Assembly: GCA_949128115.1 (NCBI GenBank)
Contig: OX421964.1
Span: 36,262,177-36,326,176 of the forward strand
Length of the DNA: 64,000 nt
Source: Anaspis maculata
Taxonomy: Eukaryota; Arthropoda; Insecta; Coleoptera; Scraptiidae
Direction: 5' to 3'
In this document: positions 12,201 through 24,200 of the stretch, piece by piece
Layout: each line of letters begins with the position of its first letter
Numbering within the stretch: the first letter of the stretch is position 1
Notes under the pieces: generated by a model
Told to the model about the DNA's origin: nothing
The model's input: only the letters and a program-made list of their open reading frames with translations
Database searches by the model: none
Program-made: the position numbers and the translations under genes

Positions 12201-15200
12201 AAGTGGGTACCAGAATAATGTTCCTGATTCAAAATGTTCACTGGTCAAAGTCAAAAGTCCTGTACCTATCTAATTACCTAGATTTCAGAAATCTAGTCCT
12301 GCAAGCCTGCAAGGAGAAAATATTCTTTAGGTAGAGGTAGGTACTGCAGGAATGCCTGCGTGAATGTCTCTCGTCTCTTCTCAACCGGCTTTTGTCGTAT
12401 TTATCGTAAATATTTCGAAGGTAAATGGGTTTTTGCCCAGACGAGGTTCAGCAAATAGCCATAAAAAACCCCGCGCATACAGACGAGAGCAAGACTGCAA
12501 AAATGCAAACAATGCAACAAGTCATAAACAAAACCAGGTACTCTAGCGAAGTAGCGAACTAGTCTTCTTAGCCGGTGATCATATGGTTTATCAAATCCAC
12601 TTTTGCTTTTCTTCATCTCGTATAGGTAGGTAGGTAGGTAGGTACCAAGTTAGGTACACAGACCTGCTCCAGCTGGTGCGGTTTATTTGCTACGCTTGGG
12701 AATGCGAAATTATCGAACGATTGCGATGGAAATGTTTGAATGTAATTATTTTTTAAGTGCTTCGATGGCGCTGGTTTTTATCTTGACGATGTGCGTGTGT
12801 ATAGAGCGCCGAATTGTGTAAATAAAGGATTGAAAAAGGCAATGCAGATGATTATTGTTGCATTAAAAGCCTATATTTATCGATAGACTGAATCATCGCC
12901 ATCAACAACGCGGCCAATATCGAACGACCCATGCCAAGGAGTCACTGATGGCGATGTCCGAATTCTTCTAGAACGAATAGGATCGGAACGTATCCAACTA
13001 AGAGATTCTGGGTGGTTATTAATGTTGCATTAATCTTCTTAATTATGATTCATTGGCTTCTGTGATGTTGGACCGCCAAGATATATGCCAAAGAAGTCGT
13101 AAAAATTGCTGATCTAGGCGATGACGGTTTTCCACTTTCGGTTTCCAAGCTAGCTAACAACGAGGTGGTGGCCGACAGATGAAATTTGCAGAGAAGAGTT
13201 CGCTTTTCGCTTTTTGGTCTTATTGTCCAAGGGCCGTATTCATATTTCGCCTTCAAGAGTCCTCTGTACGCTCAGAGTGGCTCCAACTAAAATGCATCTA
13301 AATCGAATCCAGTGATTTTCTTTGAATTGGCATTTGGAGATTTCACTACATATCTCTATATAAACATGTTAACGGAAAAAAATCCGAGAAAAATCGATCA
13401 CAGCCGAAGATAGTCAAATTTTACGCGCTCCACCCTAGGGCCTTTATTTGACTTCAAACAAAAATCTTTTTTTCAGGGTGGACTCTCAACAGTATTCTGC
13501 ACAATCGTACTGGGTGGTTTTTCAGTAAACAATTTCCAGCTGAAGATATGGAGCTCCAAATTTTTGAGCATTTTTTCAATAATTTTCACAGCCAAATAAC
13601 TTGGGCTCTAGATATTTTATTCAAAAATCACCCGGTACGTTGGTGCAGAATACTGTAGAGAGTCTTCCTTGGAAAAGAGAATTTTCTTTCAAGTCAAATA
13701 AAGGCCCTAGAATGGTGCCCGTAAAATTTTACTATCTTCGGCTGTGATCGGTTTTTCTCGGATTTTTTTCCTTTCACATGTTTTCATATAGATATGAAGT
13801 GTAATCACCAAATACCAGTTGAAATAAAATCACCGCCTTCGATTTAGAGGCCTTTTAGCCGGAGCTGCTTTAAGCGTGCAGAGGACTCTTAAGCTAAAAG
13901 CGCATTCAGAGAGTGTTACAGTCGTGTCGCTCAGACACCAAATCTCTCGGCCAAAACCGAACAGGCCTCCTTGGAATTTAACATCATTTGGGATTCGTGT
14001 TGACGGCCAGAGACAGCGCCGGTACAAACTCGTCTCGCACAGGCCCCAGAACGGACGCAATTGGCAAATCGAAGATAATGGACTTCAATTTGGGTCCAAT
14101 ACGTAACTTTGAAGGGCTCGATTATTAGACTTTTTACACGTAAGCTTTACTGCTTTCCCATGGAAGACGGCCGGGGTGTTCATTGTCTTGCCAATGATTT
14201 CTCAGGCCTCGACGCGTCTTTTTGACTGAAGCAGGACAAAGGGTCGGCGCTTCGGCTTTGTATTTTCCGGAATGAGGCGTCAAAAAATCGAGTTCGCCTC
14301 AAGTGGTTAGAAATATTGTCTTAATGTCAAATGTCGCAGGCTGATTTGATATCTTTGTTTATTGACGAAAATCAAGAACAAGTCGGAGAATTACGCCATT
14401 TTCTGATAAAATAGGGAAAAGCGTGAGACATCATCGCGATGTTTTAGGGATTTGCTGTTGTTCATATTTGGATCCCCAAAAACAAAATTTCTCAGGTCAC
14501 TCGAATCACAAGCTGGAAGACCTAAAGTTCTTATCCCAGTAGCTTTCTGATGGCATCTAGGAGTACCGGATCTTAGCGTAACATGTATTTCTCTCGTGGA
14601 GTCGTGGATGGTATAGTTAGTGATGTGTAAATAAATACATTAGTATTACTTATGATAAATGCCACTTAAACACATCTCTTGATTTCATTAAAAAAACGCT
14701 AATTGAAGCGCTCTGAATAAGCCATATACTGTTCGAAAGCGAGGCAGATGCCTTGACGTGTAGCAAGTATTGAATTTTGAAAAACTGCTTTTCATAGATC
14801 AACCATCGCATTTTTTTAATGTCATACGTTCAAAATTACACAGGAACTATTCCCCGCCCGCTAAAGTATTAGACCACTGTTTATTTGAAAATACAGGCGG
14901 ACTGTGAAACCGAAACTATTCGGAAAGCTCTGCCAAGATCCTACGGCTCCTTAACGTGGATCCACACAAACACACACACACCGGATTTGACGTCACAACT
15001 TCGTTTGCGAACAGGACACGATGGATGACGTCACGGAAATTAGAGCCCCGCTTTGTTAAAAATAGCCCCGAATTTTACTCACGTCATGTACTTTTTGTTC
15101 TTGCAAAGGGCTAAAAATAGCGTCTTTGCATGCCTGCGGTACAATTTTTTTTTAATGGAATGTAATTTCGCGTTCATCAATCAGAACCCTGTTTTCATCG

Positions 15201-18200
15201 ATTGTCACGGTTCACGGCAGTCTGCGTTGTCTCTCCGCTATCGGGATATCCCATTCGGTCAAGTCATGGGCCGTGTGAATAAGAAGTTGCTTTTGCTTTC
15301 ACTTCGATTTCCTTAGGAGTTGCTAAGCAAATTCTTCTTAGCAACTCCTAGCTGAAGCTAGTTAATAGCTCTATGGTCGGCTCTATGTGTACTACGACGA
15401 GTATTAGTCAAAATTTCTAGAAATGTTATTTTTGAGAAAGTTTCCAAAATTTTTCGGGGAAAAATGGCAAAACTGGAAATTTGGAAATTAGGTATTGGTG
15501 GACGGATCCTATTTGAGGTTTTGTAGATTGTAGCATACAACCGCGCTACCAAGCATACAACGTTGTTCAAATTGATTCCAGGAACCCTGCGTGGAGCTCC
15601 TGTTTCATAAATTTATGATTTTTTCCAACATGTTTTTGTTTTGTTTTACAAGCCCCTCTCGTAGACCCCATTCCAAGCTATAAGGCGAATGAAACTTCCT
15701 CTAATAAATTTCCAATTTTTCCGGCCTTTGAAATGGTAAACCCACTCGGTGTCCTGGATATTTAATCAAGAATTTATTATCACCAGCATACCTGATGGCT
15801 GAACGATCGGGATACATGAGCGTTCAAATATTGACAGAAATTGGACAAACGTTCGGGCGAGTAACATTTCGATGTACGGGGTGTTTATAAAACATGTCTG
15901 CGTGATCCCGGTAGCCATCGAATTAGCTTCATCGAGGCAAAACTCGCAGACAGGCCAAGAAAAAGAGGGACCCAGGACCCAGGGGTAGGTGCCAACCAAA
16001 TTGAGCCAACTGTAATCCGGTTTTACTTCATTTCGACCAGGTAAGTGGAATAAAAACTACACAGTAGGTACGTCGGCGGACCACAAACCACACTACATAT
16101 CAGATGAAGTCATTATTGTTTTGTTCTCGTCTGAATTGTTCATCAAATGAATAATTCAGTGAAATGAGGCAATTTTATGCTGAAGTTGGAACTAATGAAC
16201 TCGATGGGGAAAATGAGGCAATGTAGAGAATGAAAAACTGAATAAGAAAAACCAAATTTACATTTCCAACCGTCCTGGGAAACATGGTGAAGAAAATTAA
16301 GAAGATGGAAAACTTGCGCTGCGATCTTTCTCATAGAACAGTGAAAGAATGGTAGGAGGATATGTATGAAAATTGTCGGGGACAAAATTATAGGGAATCT
16401 AGTGATACTTCTACAAAGTAGTCCGTTAGGCCATATGCCTAACTTCTTCACTTTAGCCGTTATTCGCGTTCAAAGTTGGGCGCCAGTTCAGTAAAATAAC
16501 AAAATCCTTGGCGTGACATTCCTCCTTGATGCTGTGAGAACCACAAGAGATGCCCGAAAGAGAAAATTGAATATTCCACTAGAAAGTTCTCGAATAAGAC
16601 CATTACCCTTTTCTAATTTAACCGTTAACGACGTTCAAGTTGCGCGACAATCCAGTTAATGAAGTGTTTTTTTTTAGAAAACTTCTAAAAATTCTAGACT
16701 TGAAAAAATATGATGATGTAGAGGATGACAAACTGAATGTGAAAAAATAAAATTACATTTCACACCTTCCCGGGAAATCTGGAGAAAATTGAGAAAACCG
16801 AAAAATGGAAATTTTAACTGCAAGCTTGCCCAATGAATGCTGAAATAAAAGTAAACATTCTTGAAAACCTTTTCTAGCAAACCTGTAGAGTATTGAAGGA
16901 TCCATCAGAAAGTCCAGGAGGTCATATACCCATTTTCTGTAGTTTAGCCGCAAAGGGCTGTCAAAGTTGGGCGAGATGTTTCGTTCATTTTTCTGTTCAT
17001 TCTCTAACGGGTAGCGGATAATCGAACAAACAAGATCGACTGGAAAATACATCGAAAAATACACAGAAACCAGCACAAAGCGCTCGTCTGACCCTGCCAT
17101 TAGATGAGAAGAAACCGCCGGATTTCCGTTGTTCGCCAGACATTGCTTACTTTTCACGCTATGCGGTGGTAGGATTATCCAGTTTTTTGTTCTCGTTTCA
17201 TCATAATTAAAGAGCCATTTATTGTATAATACAGTCATATACTTGAATACTTGAAGCATTTGAGAAATATTTCTCAGATTAAAACGGCGATTTTTTTACG
17301 TAACCGGTACGTATAAATATGTAAACAAAATAATCAAAGAAAATCGCGGGAATTAGGTGTACTTACACGTTCGCTATACTTAGTATGATGATAGCTCTGC
17401 CTACCTACCTATTAGTACGGTAGGTATACAATTACTTTACGATAATGAGCATCATTATTGACACATTATTCAACCGCCATAATTATTGATCAACACTTGA
17501 TCAATCCATATCTAACTTCATAGGTACACGCGAAACACCCTGTATAAAATTGGATCTCGAATTGGATAGATAATAAAGATATAAATTATGATATTATGGT
17601 GAGTGCGTGGAGTCATGGATAATAAACACTAACTTGAATAATAAATAATGCGTACATAGGTGATAGGTTTTATCGATAGAGCAATAATAATTATCCAAGT
17701 CAATATCAACTTACATATCTTCCTGGTCCACGGGAAAATTGCAGTTCTATAGAATATAACTAGGTCACCAATAGTTGCCGTATATGCTTTATTGAAAGTG
17801 TTTTTTGAAATATTGTTCTAAATGCGTTTTCGAACAACAAACAACCGTTTTGCCCTCATTTTTAGCAATCAAGTAGCTCATTTAGACCTGGGCCCAAAAT
17901 CCACTTGCGCCATTGCGCCCGAGATCTTTTTGCTTTCGCGTCATTGCAGGGTCACTTTATTTTGGCTCCAAAAAGTCATTCTACTGAAAATAAAAAGTGA
18001 ACGCGTTACACGTTCACGTTCCTCGTATCTTTCATATGAATTTTTTTCAACTTTTTCGGCAGGATATCTGATCTGGCGGCGCTAGCGAACTTCGCTAGGG
18101 CTGGGGGCGTACCTACATGGCGGCACAAAGTTCTCCATTTTTCAAGGAACTGACCAAATTATGTTATAAAAGAACAAAGATTTATTCAAGACCGCAAAAG

Positions 18201-21200
18201 TCACCTGAGAGATGTGAATCAAATTCGGCAATAAGTAAGGCAGCGAAAAAATAAAGTCTTAATCGACAGTCAAGGTTTTACACCCCATTTTCTGGTCAGG
18301 CGTGAGAATTTTCAAAGTTTCGGAAAGGCCTTTTTCTGGTCGAAATCCTTGGGAACGGCGAACGTTGATCCAATTGCACCACATATACACTCGATTAAGG
18401 TTACTACTACTGCTATAGTAGGTTCACTTGTACCGTAATTCTAGTTGGCTGTGAGATTTTGTTTCCAAGTTTCCTAATCTGATATTTGAAAACTCCCTAG
18501 AACTTGGCAGTTGGTTACATTGATGTTTGAAAGTTAAAGCTTGACAACATCAACAACATTACCGTTTATGTCAAATAGACTGAAAATCACGAGTTTCACG
18601 GAAATTCTGGTGGAATTATGCCCATTACTGTGGAAATAACTGTGTTTGCGCCCCAGCTTGTGTCTTGAACAATAATGTCCAGTGCCCATTTTGAAGCCCT
18701 CGAGGGTGCCATCAAGAACTCGCTTCTGGGAGAAAATTGGCGGAGTATAGGTGCTGGGCATGTACCCCATAACGTTCAGCTTTGCGGAGAAGACGTGAAT
18801 TTATTTTCAAAAACCACATAATATGGAAGCATTGTGAACTATTCCTGGTTTTTAAAAGAAGTACCCACACTCTGGAAAACTGGGAACTCTGGGAAGCTTT
18901 CTATACTCTTCTAATTTTTGTGTGGATGGGATTCGTCGGCATGATTACTTAATTTCACTGCTCAGGACATCGTACTGGAACAAGAAATTTGCGAAACTTG
19001 TGAAAGGTGAACTACATCCACTCCATACTTGCAATTTGCAAAGTTAATTTCGGTAATTTTTTCATTTTTGACAGGAACAGCCGACACATCAACATTATCC
19101 TATCTTGACAAAAACGCACCAACATAACCTATCTTTCGAAGCCAGACGCTCAGGCGCACACTAGGTAGTTGGACGTGAAGTCTACAATGCCAAACTGTGA
19201 AATTTGCCCAGCCCACTAGAATCACGGTACAAGTGAACCTACTATACTACTCTGACGAGTCTGACGTCACCCCTTATCTTTGACGTCATTGCTCCTTTGT
19301 CAGGTCATTCTCCACTCCTCCTCCTTTTCCTCCTCCTTTTCCTCCTCCGTTTCCTCCTCCTTTTCCTCCTCCTTTTCCTCCTCCTTTTCCTCCTCCTTTT
19401 CCTCCTCCTTTTCTTCCTCCTTTTCCTCCTCCTCATTAGGTGAGCCAAAATGCCTCTTTATTTACTACTTTCGTTGAAATTCACTTTCCAGAATCGATTT
19501 TTTTGCACAACTTTCACATGACCAAAAACAAAAAGAAGTTGCCGACCGTTATCATTTGCGCAGCACTGAAACTCTACGTTCCGCTGGACCAATCAGAATA
19601 CTCCATTACCAAAACACTAGGAAAAATTAGGTGCGAAAACCACCCCCCAAAAGAGTTTATACAACATGGCGATACCGCTTTTAGTGCAAACTCCGTCTTT
19701 TGACCATGTACCTACCCATATTTTGTGCAAAATGACCAAACATGTTTTTTACATAAAAATTTATACTTGCAATCTTGCAAATCACAAGGGCAGTTTCTTG
19801 CGGGATCCGAGAACCAGGATCCTGCATTCTACGGGTTGCAAATCGCTACCTACCACCTTCGTTGAACCACTCCACTGTGTTAAATTGGGATTTTACACCT
19901 AGGATAGATCCAGGATCAAAACCTGTCGAAAAATCGTTCACAACTTTTTTATTGAAACGACACAACTTTCCCTCTATCCACAAGTAACGCACATTCGGTA
20001 TCTTAAAATGAATTGGCCGAGGCCGTAATGATCGTATGATATTGTATGGTATTCAAATTAAACAGGGTCGATCTGCACTTTTATGGGAAAATTGATGCTA
20101 CAGAAATGTATTTTGGATTGTGGGTATTGAGAAGAGAAGAAGAGTACATACTACATACCCTTACTACCTACTAACAAACATTCCAATGTAGAACGTAGGT
20201 ACAAAATATTTTGCATAAACTATAACCTACATAGCGATAGGTATGTTTGGTTTATTCCCAGTTGTATTATCTACACCTTGACGTTTTGTAGAATTTTGCT
20301 TATCGAGACCATTACTTTCCATTTTTATCGTGGAAATATAATGCGAAGCAATAGGTGCCGGGTGTAAGAGAAATACTCTTTTACAAACTTTGAGGGTACT
20401 TATTCAGCCTAGGACCTTTTATCTCTGAGCTTCTGGACCTGAATGCCGCTGCACTGACGAGGCCCCGACGACAGGCGAAACACGTATCAATGTAAGATGA
20501 AGTTTCGGGGCTGCTATAGGATGGTGAAAGGTCTGAGACTAAGTCTGACATTAACAGAAATCGTTTTCTAGTTTACGATTTCTTGGTAACAAATCCTGAA
20601 CGTTTTCTGCCGTTTGAAGTTCGTTCTCGACCCCATTTCAAGCTGTTAATCTCGAGTTTGCTTGATTATCGGTTTGGCTGGTGGTTAAGCTGATCATTCC
20701 GCGGTATTATAACGTGAAACCAGCATCAGCGCCGGCTCGCGTTCCGCTTGGTGGGTGTATTGGTGTTATTGTATTTATGGGCCAAAAGTCTCGAAATTGG
20801 AGCAAGCAGTGATCGATGCTGGCTGCTGGCTGGCTGGTGGGCCAAACACCAGCAGGAGATCCGCAGGAGTGTGTCGGACACTCTTGGTACATACATATGC
20901 ATACCTTACAAACAGCAGGAACCGGCCAACGGCCAGTTGGCTCTGTTCTGCACACGGCACATGTGATTTTGAAACGTTCCATTTATTAATAGCGAAAGAG
21001 TTGAGGAGACGCCTGGGGCGAGGCGACGGCGACGACGACGACGCCGCCGCCGCACGTTTTTTGCATCACATTAACGCCTCTCGCAAACGGGAACGACCAG
21101 CTGCACGATGGCGTTAATCGAAGCAGATCCCAATTAGCAGCTAGATTTTTTTACAAAATTCTGAGAAAATTATATTTGGAAACATAGATATCGTAGGTAC

Positions 21201-24200
21201 CTAGACCTACTATGTTTTAGGTTGTATAGTGTTTGTGTATACTTTCAGGCCAGTCAAATCAGAACAAATTTTTCCGTTTGAGGGAGAAACTGCCGGAGTT
21301 TTGGAAATTTCACAGAAATGTCCGGTAAGGTGTACAGATGAACATATTGAAAGTCCCCAACTCTACCTATTGAGCTCAAGCCGCCATCTTGGAAAAATGG
21401 CCCTTCGATCCAGTTTTCTGCTTATATTGCGCTAACCATTAGAGATATTTAAATAAGTTTAATAAAAAAATCAAGGTTATGTAATTGTCTACAAAAATTG
21501 TTTCATACTCATTTCTTTCTTGTATCTCTCGATGATAATAAAATTACTGAAAAAAAAAAGAAATGAGCGATTGTTTGCCTATGGCTAGAGATATTGTCGT
21601 CATAATTTGTAAAGATGGAAGAAGATTTTCTTCGATCAAGTTCATAACCATTTATCTAAGATGACGGCTCGAGCGCAACAGGTAGAGGTGGGGACTTTTA
21701 GTATGTTTATCAGTATACCTTAGCGAACATATCTGTCAAATTTCTGAAACTCCGACAGTTATTTCTCTCTACGTTTCCCCATTTGACCGGCTTAAATTTG
21801 TAAAGTCAAGTTTGCCGACTCATAACTTCCAAATAAATCTAATAGTTAATCTTGTTCTTTTTCTCAGTAATGTAAACGCCGTATTTTTGGCATCAGTATG
21901 CTTTACTACTCTCATTTTATATCGTCACTGTTTGTTATACAGGGTGGATTATAACATTTTGATTTGATTCTTTTGTATTATTTTGGATTAGTTGGATAAT
22001 CTTTTTGGACCCCCTGTATGTCCTTATTGCCCTTTGCTGAAATTTTTCCTTCAGACCCGATCGACAACACTTTTTGGACTCAGCTATTGCTCTTTTAGTT
22101 TGATTCATATCGAGCATTCCAGAAGCTCGTAATAGCACAGTACTGTTGAAATCTTGTCTTGCAATATGTAAAGATCAAAACTGATTGATATCGAATTGAA
22201 ACCTTTACACCGCCATGTTAGAACTGTTAAACTCGAAAACCAAATTTTTGCTTAATTTTAAAAAAATTGAAAAATATTTCCGCAATTTTTTTTAGCTCAA
22301 CTGTCACGTTTAGCTTTGATGTAGACTGCCAACATCTTCACAAATTTTGAAGATGATATCTCTAGCCATAGGCAAAAAATCGGTATGAAACATTTTTTGT
22401 AGGCAATTTTAATTTTATAAGCTTGGTTTTTCTATTAAACTTAATTATTATCTCTGATGGTTAGCGCAATATAAGAAGAAAACTGGATCGAAGGACCATT
22501 ATTCCAAGATGGCGGCTCGAGCTCAATAGGGAGAGTTGGGGACTTTAGTATGTTTATCAGTATACCTCACCGGACATTTCTGTAAAATTTCCAAAAGTCC
22601 GGCAGTTTTTTTCCCTCTAGTTTTTCTTATTTGACTGGTCTATTTAGTATAACTGACACTTAGAGATGTATTCTCAGCAAGACAAAATTATTTTGAGGAT
22701 TTCTCCCTCAAAAATGAAGGTAAAAACTCAATTTTTTCATACGGTGTACTTAGTGTATTAAAAAATTTAGTACAGAACGTTTTTCAATTATTATGTGAAA
22801 AAAAAAATATTTTTTTGTTGACAACTTTTTTCAAAGAACGGCTTTGTATTCAATTTTCTACGTCTCTCAAAATTATAAAAGTCTATAATTTTGTTTGTTT
22901 GTCTAAAAGTGTCCCAGCAATCCTTCAGAAACGTTTCTAGTGTTTTAGGGCTATTGGGCTTCTGAAAAAATGTGGAGTAATCCAAACGGTAAGAAGGTGG
23001 ACAAACATTCAATGGAATCCCATCAAAATCTCTATATCTCTTTATCTTTATTTTTGAGGGAGGAATATTTATACCCAGCGTGAAAGTGACACGGAGTTCT
23101 TATTCCATAGAAATTGCGTTGGAAAAGTGGTTAGGTACCTACTGTTTCAAATTAAAGAAAGACTGATGTCAAAGTCTCGTTAAAAGGCTCTAAATGGATA
23201 AACTGAGTAGCTTACAGAAACTCCGGTTTATAGTTTCTAGAAGAAAAGTCAGTCAACATATTGTTACGTATTTCGCGTACAGATTCGAATATAATTGAGA
23301 CGATCGATTTAAGACACACACTGTTTATTTCTGCGTACTACAATAAATACACGCCAACAATTATCTACTTGGAATTATATTGCAGGTACTTCGCTTTTAT
23401 TCGCTCGCTATCACTTCGCATTCCAATTCAATACTGACTGTCGCGCTGTTGGACGGTGCTTTTATATGCCTCCGAGTAACGTTTCCGAGCTTTCTATCAT
23501 CTTCCAGCAATTTCCATAGTGGCCCGGCATATGCGGTTTCTAGACCACTCCTGAATAATCACACACACCTTTCGCGTGCTTTCCGTGTGTTCTGGAATCT
23601 GCACCTCCGCCAAAATAGACAGATGTGTTTCGATCGAACGTTGTAGTCTCCCAATCGCGTATACTTCTGGAATGCACCAGATCGCTCCGCACTTCTACAC
23701 TGCAATCTAAGGGATGGAGGAATCCAGAAAGATCCCGTGTTTACCAGTATGCACGGAATAGCCGCTCGTAACAATATTAAGTAGACCATTCTCAAGACAC
23801 GTAGATAGTGATAGTAATCAGATGTTTGTTCCCACCACAGTCCTCTTTGTCTGCTCCTTACTCCGATATGGTATAAGGTAATGGTAAAACACATGATATC
23901 CTAATTCGGGATCCGCGTTGGGCATGCCAATGATGATGAGCGATCGTCATTGCTCATTTAACAATTGGGTATTTAGTATTTAGGTACAATGTATTGATAA
24001 CAAATTACTGCAGACAAAGATATTCCAGATGGGGTTCAACATTTTGAACAATAAAATTATAATTAGGTTTAGATCTCGGTTTAGATACCTCCATGGTTTA
24101 GATGTTGTCTCAAAGTCTTGCCACAGGTTTTTGATGTTTTTATTATTGGTCAATAAAATTATGTTGATTAAAATCTCGATCAAAATCTTATTGAGATTAT

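Larger units (their letters stand above)
8450..19288. promoter_or_regulatory. Six TGACGTCA (CRE/ATF-type) octamers in three pairs
   Basis: Perfect palindromic octamers start at 8450, 8794, 14989, 15026, 19262 and 19281. The octamer is the consensus site of CREB/ATF bZIP factors. Occupancy is not shown by sequence. Confidence 0.4.

Noticed and set aside
16753..17259. 168-residue open frame on the minus strand
   Set aside because: It overlaps one unit of a diverged direct repeat. The matching unit does not preserve the frame, and the composition looks non-coding.
23380..23894. Open frames of 88 and 111 residues
   Set aside because: The 88-residue frame lies within the solo LTR; the 111-residue frame starts in it and runs past its end. 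Neither has a recognisable domain.
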